From Anastatus disparis (taxonomy: Eukaryota > Arthropoda > Insecta > Hymenoptera > Eupelmidae): a stretch of DNA of 64,000 bases. The DNA lies in contig JAFFSR010000301.1 of assembly GCA_017163975.1 (NCBI GenBank), positions 4,376,001-4,440,000 on the forward strand, written 5' to 3'. The notes below the pieces were generated by a model. The model was given only the letters and a program-made list of their open reading frames with translations. It ran no database searches and had not been told where the DNA came from. Shown here in pieces: positions 1 to 12,719 of this stretch (position 1 is its first letter; the number at the start of each line of letters is the position of its first letter). The translations under genes and the position numbers were made by a program.

Positions 1-1806
1 TCTCTTTATAATTTTGCTGTATAAGTTAAAGAATAAAAAAAATATTATAGAAAAGATATTAAAATGATAAGTATTTTTAAATGAGTTTCAAATATAAAAT
101 TCCTTTTCTTTCCATTTATAATAATATTTAGGTTCAAAATATTAAAGATTTTATATTTTTAACAAAAATTAATGAAAATAAACAGGGAATATGAGTAATT
201 TTTAACTAGAATAATATTAGACAAAATTTTGAGATTAGAAATATTCACTTTTCAAAAAAATACTTCACACAATTACTTTAAATATAAAAAACTATCACAA
301 AAATCAATAAGAAATTGATAAAATTTTACTTGTTTTCAATACTTACCTCATTTTTTTCGAAATATTTGCTAATTATTACACAAAAATTTTTCTTTTCTTC
401 ATTACGTGATTAGGTGCATGCAGGTTGATAAAAGATAAAAAGCCGGTGGCTTGATATCGATTCAGTATCGATTATGATCTACGCTCGACTAATCGTCTAA
501 ACTTTTTATATAAAATAATCTAAAATGTAAACTGATTGCTTTAACTAAGTTCTAAATTATTTATATATTGTGTAAATACCTTATGTCATTTAAAAAAGCT
601 AAAATTTTTCTTATTAATAGCTTAAGATTAGAACTGTTTTTTTAAAACTTATGCTTGACAGATAACATATATGTCTGAGTTTCCACTTGACTATCGCACT
701 TTATTTATTTTTTTGTCGTTATTTAAAATCATTTAATATAAATTAAGTATTTCAATACTTATACTAGAATAGCTATAATTTTTAAATTGATGTGTAAATC
801 TTTATTAATTAAACTAGAATTCTTAAATAAATATAAAATTCACATCAGTGGCCATATATCTGTACGTGGTTAGTCAATGGGACTCCCACCCCATTATAAT
901 TTTTTTTAAAGAATTTTTAGACTTCCTTGAATTTTTAATAATTATAATCGTACTTGTTCATACCCGTCATTTTATCTAATAACAGAATAGATAATACGTT
1001 ATTTTTTTCTTATTTGTCAAATCGTCACATTTACACGATTTTTGACATGGTGATAAGTGGTATACGGATGAGGCTTTGCATTTCTATTTAATTATTAAGG
1101 AAACAGAATCCTCTCAACAGAACAATATACGATTCTCAATATATGTTTTGCAAAAATATGAATAAAAAATAAAAATCTCTTAATAATTATCTTGAAAATG
1201 TTTAAAGTTAAACTTCATCAAACTCCACAGTATTATTTACTTTGCATTTTAGTTTACTAATTAACTGAACAAGGTAATGATAAGTGAAGGTAATGATGTT
1301 AAAGATAAGTGCAATGTCATAAGATTTGTTTCAAAATTTCTTTATTTGTTTGTTGATGACTTTATTTAAACAATCATTATTATAAGATTAATTTTAATTT
1401 TAATTTTTAAATTAGTGATATGCATGAATTACATTAAAAAAATTTACAGACAAATATTTTTAAAAACGTATAAATCAATCAGTTCATGTATTCGGTACGC
1501 AAATTTTATATAAGAAAATTTTGTCCAGATTGAAAAAGTTTTATTTTATTATTATTATTATTACTCTTTACCGATTTGACTTTTATAATTTTATATTCAC
1601 TGAGAGTCCCATTTTATATTTTCTTCTTCTTAACATAATACCTTTAAAAATTTTCAGAACTATTTTAAATTATTACTAACAATCCGGCGGCAACGCGATT
1701 TTAGGATTTTTCTAGGATGAATGTCAAACTATACGGCTCGTTGAATCCCCCGAAGTAAAAACAACATTTGGCGGGGGTTCCAACCAAATTACATTCGTCT
1801 TTATTT
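1..1806. other. AT-rich sequence without recognisable genes
   Basis: This stretch is strongly AT-rich and has no long open frame or conserved protein-like segment on either strand. It holds homopolymer runs and a short ATT/TTA microsatellite near 1547-1564. A slightly GC-richer patch at about 1680-1800 leads into the LTR relic that follows. Confidence 0.6.
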
Positions 1807-1841
1807 GGGCGCCAGTGTTACGTGCCCCCCCCCCCCCCCGC
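1807..1841 (-). other. relic primer-binding-site/LTR junction and poly-C run
   Basis: On the minus strand this reads as an LTR end (CACGTAACA), one base, then TGGCGCCC. It nearly matches the junction at 21559-21588 of the gag-only LTR element, where the LTR end is GCCACGTAACA and a TGGCGCCC primer-binding site follows. The match suggests the end of a related, decayed LTR retrotransposon whose 5' LTR would run towards higher coordinates. A run of about 17 C follows at 1825-1841. I could not find the far end of the LTR or any coding part. Confidence 0.4.
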
Positions 1842-2318
1842 CTCCATCGCCAAGACGGGGGTACGTAATATTTTATTAATTAAACTTAGAGAATAGATGA
1901 AAGAGAATTTTTAGAAGGCATCATTAAAATTTATTTAGTAGGAATATGAAAATGAGAGATTATGAGGCCAAGTCATGACTGTGTTATTTTAAATTTCTTA
2001 TCAATTTATCTAATTCACCAAAGTCTTAGAATCATCTCAATTAGAAAACCAATCATTTTTTCTTCAAACTAATTATTACACTTGTTAATTCATTTTTATT
2101 AAAGTTTTTTAAATAAAAGGAAACAATTACTAGTTTATTATTATACATTTACACTTACCTGTATGGGCGCTGCTCCGTCGCTCTTCTCGGCAAGTCAACT
2201 CTACAGCTAAATCGTTCTGTCATATCTAATGCTCTGTTAGCTGAGCTGTCCGGGCCCTTAGCTTCCCTCGTGTAAGGCGTGCGCTTGATTTAGTCATTCA
2301 AACTTTAAAAGTCTAATG

Positions 2319-2698
2319 GCAGGCCGGAGTAGAACCTGATACCGACCGAGTAACAATTGAGTTGTTTGTTATTTACTCAAGTATTAATCGGTGTATCTTC
2401 AAACTAAAGGTTGAGTGCAATAGATATTATTATTATGGACATCTACGCACAAGAAAAAAAAATCTACCGCTTTGTTTTTGAGAAAAGTAAGTAACGCCAA
2501 AGTAAAATTTTATGTTTATAATATTTTCGCGTTACTTACTTTTCTCAAAAGCAAAGCCATAGATTTTTTTCTTCTTGTGCATAAATATTTGTAATAATAA
2601 TATCTATTGCGCTTAACCTTCAATTTGCAGATACACCGATTAATACTTGAGTAAATAACAAAAATTTCAATTAGACAAGGACAGCGAATCCGGCCTGC
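2319..2698. mobile_element. palindromic MITE (GCAGGCCGGA ends), copy 1
   Basis: The ends are inverted: GCAGGCCGGA at 2319 and TCCGGCCTGC at 2698. Almost the whole element folds on itself, with its centre near 2510 around a repeated TAAGTAACGC block. It has no ORF. A second, truncated copy in the opposite orientation lies at 58660-58920, which confirms a repeat family. No clear target-site duplication is visible. This is a non-autonomous DNA element; the superfamily is not determined. Confidence 0.75.
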
Positions 2699-4505
2699 TC
2701 ATTCCGGCATTCATATATAAATAGTTCTCACCAACTCACTTCACTATTTAAACTAAAACTATCATTCGAGTTCTATTATAACAAGCTAAAACGTTCACTT
2801 TAATTGTTGATTTTATTCAAATGAAATTGTCAGTTATGTTTGTATTACACGCACTAAGAAAAAAAAATTTTAATAAAAAGAAATATAATTCAATTATTAC
2901 TTATGATAAAAATGAATTTCGCGGGGACCGAAGGTCTGTGAAGGGACCCACCAGTCTGCTCTAAAACACCGCCCGACGCGGAGTGGTCATACGTAACTCT
3001 CTTTTCTCTCTACGCTCTCCTCGAGCGTTTAAAAAAGAGGAGAGAGCTTTTTCAGCTCTTCTTCAAATAATTAGCAGAGAGAGTTGTGTAAATTTATGCA
3101 GTTTCTCCCTCCAACCCATTGCTTGAAGTTGCACTTTTCCTGTTCTCACGCTAGTTGGTCTGACGTAGTAACCACCCATTAAAGTTATTGCATTACTAAA
3201 TGAATTTTAACTTTTTAAAATAATCTCTATCTTTCTTTAATTGAGAGATAAACTACAACTTCAGCAAAAAAAATAAACGTTCTATGAGAAAGTTTTGGCG
3301 CGTTTTATACTGAAATTAATTTTAATGAAGTAAAAATGAAAAATAAAAATTTTAAATAATTAGGTTACGCAACATTGTCCTAATTACTGAATTAACCACG
3401 AAAAACATGCGTTTTTGACATAAAAATCACAATAACATAAAAATAAAAATTTTAGAAGAAAATGTTTTTACTAAACTTGTAGATTTTTTTAAAATACAAC
3501 TTATTTATTTTTAAGTTATTTGCAAAGGCTTTTTGGACTTTATGTCTACAGAAATCATTAAAAAAAAATCTTTTAGCATAAAAATATATAATACATTATT
3601 ACAAAACTTTTTTACTTAAAACACTTCTTGCTAAAAAATTGTCCTTATAGCATGATAAAAAAAACAATTCTTCAACGCTTCCCTAACGCTTTTTTGCCAT
3701 AACTCAAGAACAGCTACTTATAATATAACTTTCTTATTCAAAAAGTTTTAATTTAAAGTAAGTTTTTATTTCAAATGACTGTATAAAAATGTTTAGAATA
3801 ATTGTTTATTGACATTGGTTTAGAAGAAAATAATCTTAAATAAAAAATTTTTGAAAAGAAAATGTATAAGGCAGTATTATGAGACTTTTTTGTTTTAAAT
3901 ATTTCGTGTTAAATATTTTTACTATTACAATATTGCTCATAAAAAGATTTTACACGTTTATGTAAGACAATTTAATTAAATCCGTAGATTACAAATAAAG
4001 CAAAAAAATATATCTACCCATATAATTAAATTTATATAATCTAGGCATAAACGCGCATGCACTATGAGTACTGTTTGCTACAGTGATGTAATTTTTTTTC
4101 ATAAAAAAAACTTTTAAAATCACATTACCTAGACCTTTAAAAGCTACCCTAAAACACTAAGACGGTATGGGTGAACTGCAACATCACGGGAGTCAAGTTG
4201 AAAGAAAAACAGTAAACAACTAATCCATAAATTCTTGCTGTTCTTACAATTTAATATTCTTGATTTCAAACTCTTGATATATAATATAATTCTGTCTTCT
4301 ATTCTGTAATATTGTGAACAGCTTGTTGACAAATCTAGAAAACTGAACAATTTATTAATGTAATTATAATTTTATAGAAATATAAATGTTATAAAATAAT
4401 TTTATGAAAATCAATTTATATTGATTAAAATGAAAGTTTTCCTCTAATATAAAAAAAATAATTTGATACTCTTACGTAATTAGATCAAAATGATTGAACT
4501 GAATT
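2699..4505. other. AT-rich sequence with a GC-richer block
   Basis: At about 2925-3180 there is a GC-richer block containing a small inverted repeat around CTCTCCTCGAG/GAGGAGAGAG. This could be the far part of the LTR relic whose end lies at 1.81 kb. From 3200 to 4500 the sequence is AT-rich, and no supported gene or repeat was seen. Confidence 0.4.
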
Positions 4506-4840
4506 CCTACACAGCATGAAATGTTTCTGAAATATTTCAGAAACGTTTCGAGTTTATCTTTGAAAAATTTCAGAAACATTTTGTGATATATTAATGAAAT
4601 AGAGATATGCGCGCGAAAAAGACGTGTAAAAACATTTCATGAAATATTTTTTAGAAATACTTCAAAAACATTTCAAGAAATATTATTTAGAAACATTTCA
4701 CAAACGTTTCAGAAATGTTTCAAAAGTTGTTTTTATTACTCAGAAAACATTTCAAGAAACCTTTTAGAAATAATTCAGTAATAAATCACGAAATATATTT
4801 CTGAAACATCGCTAAATCATTCCTTAAAAAGGTTGCAAAA

Positions 4841-5690
4841 ACATTTCATGAAATATTTCTTGAAACATTTCCGAAATATTACGGAGAAATATTTTATGAA
4901 ATGTTTTGTAAATGTTTTGAAAATATTTTTTGAACTGGTTCTATGATGCTTCCAAATAAATCCACATGACATATTAAAAATATTTCACAAATATAAAAAG
5001 TAATGTTTCCAGAAACATTGATCAAATTTATTTAAGAAATATTTCATAAAATGTTTCTGAATAGTTTTTAAAATGTTGCAAGAAAGATTTATAAAATTCA
5101 CAAATATATTTCAAGAAATCTTTCTTTAATGTTTCGCAAACATTTCATGAAATATTTCTTGAAACATTTCCGAAATATTACAGAGAAATATTTTATGAAA
5201 TGTATTGTAAATGTTTTTTAAATATTTTTTGAACCGGTTCTATGATGCTTCCAAATAAATCCACATGACATATTAAAAATATTTCACAAATATATGAAGT
5301 AATGTTCCCAGAAACATTGATCAAATTTATTTAAGAAATATTACATAAAATTTTTCTGAATAGTTTTTAAAATGTTGCAAGAACGATTTATAAAATTCCC
5401 AAATATATTTCAAGAAATCTTTCTTTAATGTTTCCCAAACATTTCATAAAATATTTCTTCAAACATTTACAAAATATTACAAAGAAATATTTTATGAAAT
5501 GTTTTGTAAATGTTTTGGAAATATTTTTTTAAATATTTCTATGATGCTTCCAAGTAATTCCACACAACATATTAAAAATATTTCACAAATATATTAAGAA
5601 ATGTTTCAAGAAACATTACTGATATTTATTTAGAAATATTTCATGAAATGTTTCTGAATAGTTTTGTAAATATTTCTGGAAATATTTCAG
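4841..5690. repeat. 299-bp tandem repeat, about 2.8 copies
   Basis: Copies start at 4841, 5140 and 5439, an exact 299-bp spacing; the third copy is partial and more diverged. Each unit contains the same landmarks: CATTTCATGAAATATTTCTT, TCTATGATGCTTCCAA, ATATTAAAAATATTTCACAA and AATGTTGCAAGAA. At a finer scale the unit is made of degenerate palindromes of the AAATATTTC/GAAATGTTTC type, which also extend outside the array (4520-4840 and 23193-23270). Confidence 0.9.
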
Positions 5691-5981
5691 ATTTTGATTC
5701 TAAAATATTTTTTTTATACATTTAGGATATGTTTACAAAACATTTCAAGAAACCATTTATTGAAATTGTTACGTGGCTAATTCCCCGGACCTCTGAGTGG
5801 ATCCCCGAAGCCACGAACTTACCTGGGTTCACAAATTTATAGTTAATTTTAATTAAACGCCAGTGAACCCTGCTCAGCTAGCTTGGTAGAGCAACTGCAA
5901 AGGAGGTCAATACTTACTGGCCTACCTCGGGTTGTAGGCTAATTCTATAACGATCAAAGTAGTCAATGTAATTTATGATTT

Positions 5982-6421
5982 ACCAGGAGAGTGTCTGAGT
6001 TGCGGGTCACAGATCTTGATGAAACTTTGGGACAAGTATTTAGGTACTAAAATATGAGTAAAGCCACAGCGGTGCGGTCTAACGCTTCGAAAAACTGAAG
6101 TTATGGACGATTATAGTCTTATTTTCAGAATAATATGAAAAAAGAACTCCTAATTGAAGTGTAAATAATTCTGTCTTAAAATGTCTTCAATAAATCCACA
6201 ATAACTAAAATGAAAGCAGAGAAAGCAAGCTTTAATTTGCTGGTTTCCGAATTAAAAATTTTTTTTCATATTTTTCTAAAAATAAGACTATAATCGTCCA
6301 TAACTTCAGTTTTTTGAAACGTAAGACCGTACTGCTGTGGCTTTACTCATATTTTGGTACCTAAATACTAATCCCAAAGTTTGATTAAGATCTGTGACTC
6401 GCAACTCAGACACTCTCCTGG
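5982..6421. mobile_element. MITE with TTA target-site duplication (PIF/Harbinger-like)
   Basis: Its ends are CCAGGAGAGTGTCTGAGTTG and the inverse CAACTCAGACACTCTCCTGG; the inverted repeats run about 150 bp. It is flanked by TTA at 5979-5981 and 6422-6424. The homologous point of the other LTR (about 21803) has a single TTA and no insertion, which proves the boundaries. A 3-bp TTA/TAA duplication is typical of PIF/Harbinger elements; the assignment rests on that alone. There is no ORF. Confidence 0.88.
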
Positions 6422-6934
6422 TTAGTAAAAAAAATAAGAAGTTAAAAAGAGATAGATAGATATAGATAGATATTTATTTATTTTGTAATAGTTTACAAAA
6501 AGTGTGAAACAAACAAAAATATAATATTCAATACATAATAAGATACAGAAATGAGATAATGTAATTATTGCACTCATGATATCACAGTCGATTTCCTAAA
6601 ACTAATAATACTACAAAAGTAAGTCACTTTTCAGAGTGATATCACAGATCATTACAATAATAAAATACACACAAAATAATCAATAAAATAACAATAAACA
6701 AATACGTCGAATTAATATCTATCAGTCAAACTAGTAAAAACAATTTAAAAATAAAATATAATAAAATCAAACGAGTCAAATAGTCAAAAAAAAAAAAAAT
6801 AATGCATTCACTCTCAACCATGCGCTCATCATCCATACTATAAATACAAGCACACCTTAAATCTATATACGGGACTACACATGATAATAAATTTACATAA
6901 AGGGACTATAAATATAACATAAAGAGAATATCCA

Positions 6935-8047
6935 TTATTCAAGGTCAAGCAGGTACCCCCTCACTGCTGTCTTAAACCTGCTGATAGATGGAAGATACTC
7001 AATTTCAGCAGGTAGGGAATTCCAAAAATGCACACCTTGAACTTGGAAGGAATTCCTTCCAGTCTCAGTTCGCATAAAGGGCACCGCAAGATCCTTAGTC
7101 TCTCCCCTAGTAGCCGCCCTAGGTACACATCTAGTGAAGATACTCACTAGATGCTCCGGAGTATTCATGCGCACGATTTTGTACATGAGCACAGCCAAAA
7201 AATACTGTCTCCTCGAATCAGTACGCAGCCAACCCAACGCGGTTCTATAAGGAGAGACATGATCACCCATTCTCAAACCCATTACATATCTCACACAGGA
7301 ATTTAGTAATCTCTGTATTCGTCTTCTCAATTCCTGAAAAGCATCGAACAGAACTACTGAACAATAGTCAAGATGTGGAAACAGCAGGGCAGTTGCGAGC
7401 TGTTTACGCAGAGTCTCCGTAGTGTACCGACGGAAAAACCGCAGGGCATACAAAACTCTATTAAACTTTTTTGTAATCATATCAACGTGCGGTACCCATG
7501 AAAGTTTAGGGTCAAGCACAACACCAAGACTCGTCACGGAGTCAGGGAAAGGTATACTAATGCCTCCCTCAAGATCAATCGTACGTGACCTATCAGCATA
7601 AAAAGAATTTACAAAACGACTATTGCCAAAGACGATTGCCTTGGTTTTATTAGAATTTAAAGTGAGAGAGACACCAGCAGCCCACTCCGACACCGCTTTG
7701 GCCGTCCTCTGTAGAGTGAGAATACCCTCTTCCACATTCTCGTGAAGCACCTGCGTGTAAATTTGCAGGTCGTCTGCATAGAGTAGGTGCTCGACGCAAT
7801 CAGAGTCAAGAGCGCCATGTACGTCATTAATGTAAAGACAAAACAACAGAGGCCCCAGTACCGAACCCTGTGGAACTCCATGGTTGGTTGTTAGCTAAAT
7901 CGATTCCTCGTTTAAATGCGTGGCAACTATTTGTTTCCTTCCTGATATATAGGAGTTAATCCACAAGAGAGCAGCCCTGGAAAGACCCATCGATCTAAGC
8001 CTAGTAAGTAACTTGAAGGGAGAGATCGTGTCGAATGCCTTACTGAA
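6935..8047 (-). pseudogene. LINE reverse transcriptase, C-terminal part
   Basis: This encodes the palm/thumb and C-terminal part of a LINE reverse transcriptase, used in target-primed reverse transcription. Motifs in order on the minus strand: AFDTISPFKL (motif A region), then GVPQGSVLGPLLF (motif B), YADDLQIY (catalytic motif C), and the C-terminal FWNSLP block before the stop at 6935. The longest intact stretch is 303 codons (6935-7846). Upstream the frame continues but is broken by a TAG near 7893, and by a frameshift near 8035 in the segment before motif A. The family resembles Jockey/CR1-group LINEs; I cannot place the clade more exactly. No endonuclease or ORF1 is present because of the 5' truncation. 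Confidence 0.88.
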
Positions 8048-8912
8048 TAGTCCAGTAGAATTAGCTCGAAAAACCTTTAAATTTGACTCAATTAGTAACA
8101 GGCAACTGAAGTGAAAAATGAGTTCATTAGGTCAAAAGATATTAAAATTTAGAAAGACCCTCACAATTTGGGCTGGCATATTTTTTTAAACAACGTTTTT
8201 ATGTAAAAAATTGTGAAAAATCGATGTTTTTTGGATCTAGCTCTTTTCGTTTTTTAATAGGGTATATGAAATTAATATTACTTATAAGGGTCTTCAAGAC
8301 GAATAGTTTAAGCTCCATTACATTAAATTTCGTTAATAATTTATTTAAATAATCGCAAAAATATAGTCAAAAATCGTTAAATTTTCAATAATTTTTTATT
8401 CCATAAAAAAAGGGCTATATGCTCGTAATTTTGTAAAAGTTGCCTTCTATTACCCTTAAGTTCCCATAATTTTTTTAGCAAGAAATATTAATTTGTTTAT
8501 GAGATATTCAATTTGTTCACTAAAAAGAGATAAAATGTAGGCCTCAAATTGACCCTATTGCGGTCATTTTAGAAAGAAATGACCATTGTCATTTATGCTC
8601 TTTGACACTTATATTTAGTGAAAATAAAAAGTTTGATTGACATTTTTATTATTTTCGCTGTTTAAATGGCGATCGGAAAAAAAATTTTTTTTCTTAATTG
8701 TTTTTTAAATTTTTATATGAAAGAATGAAAATATTTAAATGCAACTTTTTTATTCTTGTTGCTTAAATTTTAACGCTTATTTAAAAAAAAAACGTTATTC
8801 TATGATAATTAGGAGTTAAGATAATTTTTTTTTTTAAATTCGCCATTTGTTTATTTACAAAGATTAAGCAATGAAATTTTAATGACAGATCCTTTAATAC
8901 TTGAACTTTGAT

Positions 8913-8954
8913 AAACAATCTTTTAAGGTTTTTTAAAACCTTAAAAGATTGTTT
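8913..8954. repeat. perfect 20-bp-arm hairpin in the left inverted repeat
   Basis: AAACAATCTTTTAAGGTTTT is followed by two bases and its exact inverse. The same hairpin is kept at 11821-11862 in the right arm, so it existed before the arms diverged or has been kept matched. Confidence 0.9.
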
Positions 8955-9696
8955 TGAAGTATGTATAGTTTCAATTCTTTTTGAAGAGGGGAGGAACGCG
9001 TCATCTTTCGGAAGTACAGAAAAAATTTTTTCGATTACTTCAAATTTGTCTTATGTGAAAAAATTTTCTATATCTCAGTGAAATATCAACCAATTTTGAT
9101 GTTTATTTTTTTAATCTGGGGTAGCGCGAGATAATATCAACAGTCGTTGTACTAGTTTAATAATATAAATAAATTAATTCGTTTTAAACAATAACAAAAA
9201 ATATATGCATATTTTTTTTTCATTTTTTATATACTTGTAATGTTTATTTTTATAATCTAATAAATAAGTTTCATTTATTTTATGAAAAAATTAGATTATT
9301 ATCATTTTTACACGCTAATAATTAATACAAACATTGCTCTTATCATAAAAATCCTGACATTATTAAAAAAGAGCTTCTGACCTTGAATATTCAACGAATT
9401 TAACGTTCCTTTTTTTGATCTGGGGTTGTGCGAGATAATATTAAGAACCGTCATTTTTGTTTTATGCAATAAACAAATGGATTAATTATAAATAATAAAA
9501 AAAATTTTATTATTTTTTACATATTATATTTTAAATAAATGTTTATTTATATAATTTTATGAATTTCTTTTATTTAAAAAAAATATTTATAATCTTTTTT
9601 TCGCACACATGAACACGTATTTGAAAAAATATTACATTTTTTTCGTATTTTCGCAATTAACATACAAAGTTGATTTTAATAAAATTTATTAAATAT

Positions 9697-9995
9697 TTAT
9701 GATAATTTTATTCGCTTGTTTAATGGCTCACCACAATCTTCATCAATGGAAACATTTCTCGAATCATCACAACATTCATCATTGGAACTATTTTCAATTT
9801 CAAACGGTAAGTTTGACATATTTTCACTGCTGCTGCAACTATGTTCATCAAACAGAAAATCTTGTACTAATACAGTCTCCTGGTTATCACAAGTTTCCCC
9901 GTGACAACCAGAACATAATTTAGAGCATTTTAATACACGTTTTCGATATCCACATCTATTATCATTGCAATCAATCATGAGCAACAAACAAGTAG
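9697..9995 (-). CDS. terminal exon of a cysteine-rich (CXC/tesmin-like) protein
   Basis: This open frame of about 98 codons lies in the unique middle of the long-TIR element. Its first third is cysteine-dense: DCNDNRCGYRKRVLKC, then SKLCSGCHGETCDN. The spacing (C-x4-C, C-x3-C-x2-C-x4-C) resembles the second half of a CRC/tesmin-TSO1-like CXC zinc-binding domain, which is often found near the C terminus of transposon-encoded proteins. The rest is acidic and Ser-rich and ends KRIKLS, a possible nuclear-localisation tail. A pyrimidine-rich acceptor (TATTTTTTACAG) directly precedes 9995 on the minus strand, so this is probably a 3' exon. No upstream exon was recognised. Family assignment is by pattern only. 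Confidence 0.5.
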
Positions 9996-10783
9996 CTGTA
10001 AAAAATAAACTGTTAATACGAATTTTTTGGAAGGATTAGATAAATCAAAATATAAGGAACATATTGTAATATGGTTAATTTTATTGTAATATATTCAAAA
10101 AGCTATTTTATAAAAAATACTAAATATTTCTTTAATTTTAAAAATTTTTAGAAAAAAAAACTTTTACAATAAAAATAAATATCTTAAATAAAAAATTTAT
10201 AATATTTTTTGACAAACACATCATGCAATTTATAATTAAATTAAGATTCAGTAAGTTATTAAAAAAAATTTTTCAGTAATAACCACAAAAATAAAAGAAA
10301 CTTATTTTTTACTCCCAAATTTATTGTATATTAACGAAATTGCAGAATGAACTGAACAATAACTTTTATTTAAAAAAGTAAAATATACACTATTATATTC
10401 AGAATGATTTTATTTCAGAACTATATGTAGAAACTTTGTACAATCAAAAGAAAACGCGTCCAATGATGTGACCTGTGCCACACACGTTGGTTTACTGAGT
10501 GCAAAGGACGCTCGAAATAAAATTGAACCCGCAATTTCATAATGACCTTGCTCTTGGGTTTCTTTTATACTTACGAACTTAAATAAATTTTATTTACTCG
10601 AAATAATAAAATTATAAATATAATATTTTTTTAAACTTATTATTATTTTAAGTAATAAATAATACTTTTGAAAAAAAATTGAATAAATAATTAAAATTAG
10701 AATAAAAATTACAATAAATTTCTTTTTGAAGTGTAGTTAATAATGTTTTTGTAAAAAGTTCTGAATAGTCAAGAAAAATATAA

Positions 10784-10786
<3 letters not shown>

Positions 10787-10865
<79 letters not shown>
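10787..10865. repeat. TA microsatellite
   Basis: About 39 uninterrupted TA/AT dinucleotides lie in the middle of the long-TIR element. No genes are nearby. Confidence 0.95.
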
Positions 10866-10868
<3 letters not shown>

Positions 10869-11820
10869 TAACAATTCAACGAACTTATATCTTAACAATC
10901 AAGAAGAAATAAAATACAAAATAAAATACTTACGAATTGAAAGTTTGAGCGTAAAGCAGGATTCAACGAAGTCATACAGTAACACATGCACTTTAATTAT
11001 ACTTCTCTTCTTTTAACGAATATAACATAGAAATACTTTACAACGAAATAGAAATACTTTTTAATTCTTTATAAAATAAATATTTATCTTAGGTATAAAT
11101 GACTATTAAAATAATAATAGTAATAATAAAAATAAAACTATTTTAGAAGTAAAAATACTGAAAGGCATTTAAAAATAATGTGAAGGCTTTCATGATAAGA
11201 GATATGTTTTTATTAATAATATTGTTTAAAAAAGAAAATAATTACATTTTTTTGAGAAAAAGATATTATTCATATATATTGTTTATAATAAATTAATTTG
11301 TTTTGTTAAATAAAACAAAAATGACGGTACTTAATATTATCTCGCACAACCCCAGATCAAAAAAAGAAACGTTAAATTCGTTGAATATTCAAGGTCAGAA
11401 GCTCTTTTTTAATAATGTCAGGATTTTTATGATAAGAGCAATGTTTGTATTAATTATTAGCGTGTAAAAATGATAATAATCTAATTTTTTCATAAAATAA
11501 ATGAAACTTATTTATTAGATTATAAAAATAAACATTACAAGTATATAAAAAATGAAAAAAAAATATGCATATATTTTTTGTTATTGTTTAAAACGAATTA
11601 ATTTATTTATATTATTAAACTAGTACAACGACTGTTGATATTATCTCGCGCTACCCCAGATTAAAAAAATAAACATCAAAATTGGTTGATATTTCACTGA
11701 GATATAGAAAATTTTTTCACATAAGACAACTTTGAAGTAATCGAAAAAATTTTTTCTGTACTTGCGAAAGATGACGCGTTCCTCCCCTCTTCAAAAAGAA
11801 TTGAAACTATACATACTTCA

Positions 11821-11862
11821 AAACAATCTTTTAAGGTTTTAAAAAACCTTAAAAGATTGTTT
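11821..11862. repeat. matching hairpin in the right inverted repeat
   Basis: Perfect 20-bp arms with a 2-base loop form the mirror copy of the hairpin at 8913-8954. The loop is AA here and TT on the left, as expected for inverted copies. Confidence 0.9.
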
Positions 11863-12719
11863 ATCAAAGTTCAAGTATTAAAGGATCTGTCATTAAAATT
11901 TCATTGCTTAATCTTTGTAAATAACCAAATGGCGAATTTAAAAAAAAAAATTATCTCAGCTCCTAATTATCATAGAATAACGTTTTTTTTTTAAATAAGC
12001 GTTAAAATTTAAGCAACAAGAATAAAAAAGTTGCATTTAAATATTTTCATTCTTTCATATAAAAATTTAAAAAACAATTAAGAAAAAAAATTTTTTTTTT
12101 CGATCGCCATTTAAACAGCGAAAATAATAAAAATGTCAATCAAACTTTTTATTTTCACTAAATATAAGTGTCAAAGAGCATAAATGACAATGGTCATTTC
12201 TTTCTAAAATGACCGCAATAGGGTCAATTTGAGGCCTACATTTTATCTCTTTTTAGTGAACAAATTGAATATCTCATAAACAAATTAATATTTCTTGCTA
12301 AAAAAATTATGGGAACTTAAGGGTAATAGAAGGCAACTTTTACAAAATTACGAGCATATAGCCCTTTTTTTATGAAATAAAAAATTATTGAAAATTTAAC
12401 GATTTTTGACTATATTTTTGCGATTATTTAAATAAATTATTAACGAAATTTAATGTAATGGAGCTTAAACTATTCGTCTTGAAGACCCTTATAAGTAATA
12501 TTAATTTCATATACCCTATTGAAAAACAAAAAGAGCTAGATCCAAAAAACATCGATTTTTCACAATTTTTCACATAAAAACGTTGTTTAAAAAAATATGC
12601 CAGCCCAAATTGTGAGGGTCTTTCTAAATTTTAATATCTTTTGACCTAATGAACTCATTTTTCACTTCAGTTGCCTGTTACTAATTAAGTCATGCAAAAA
12701 GTCTAATTCTACTGGACTA

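Larger units (their letters stand above)
8050..12717. mobile_element. 4.7-kb element with 1.4-kb terminal inverted repeats
   Basis: The ends are GTCCAGTAGAATTAG at 8050 and its inverse at 12717, flanked by TA on both sides (8048-8049 and 12718-12719). The two arms, about 8050-9495 and 11285-12717, are nearly identical inverted copies of over 1.4 kb. The insertion splits the LINE reverse-transcriptase gene, whose frame can be followed on both sides, so the limits are firm. The unique middle (9.5-11.3 kb) holds a small cysteine-rich exon and a TA microsatellite. No transposase is recognisable, so I regard it as a non-autonomous or internally deleted element. The TA duplication would fit several superfamilies. 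Confidence 0.88.

Noticed and set aside
4520..5690. CRISPR-like array in the 299-bp repeats
   Set aside because: The repeats are contiguous and far too long, with no unique spacers, in a eukaryotic sequence.
7657..7881. 74-codon frame on the LINE strand
   Set aside because: A shifted shadow of the reverse-transcriptase frame.
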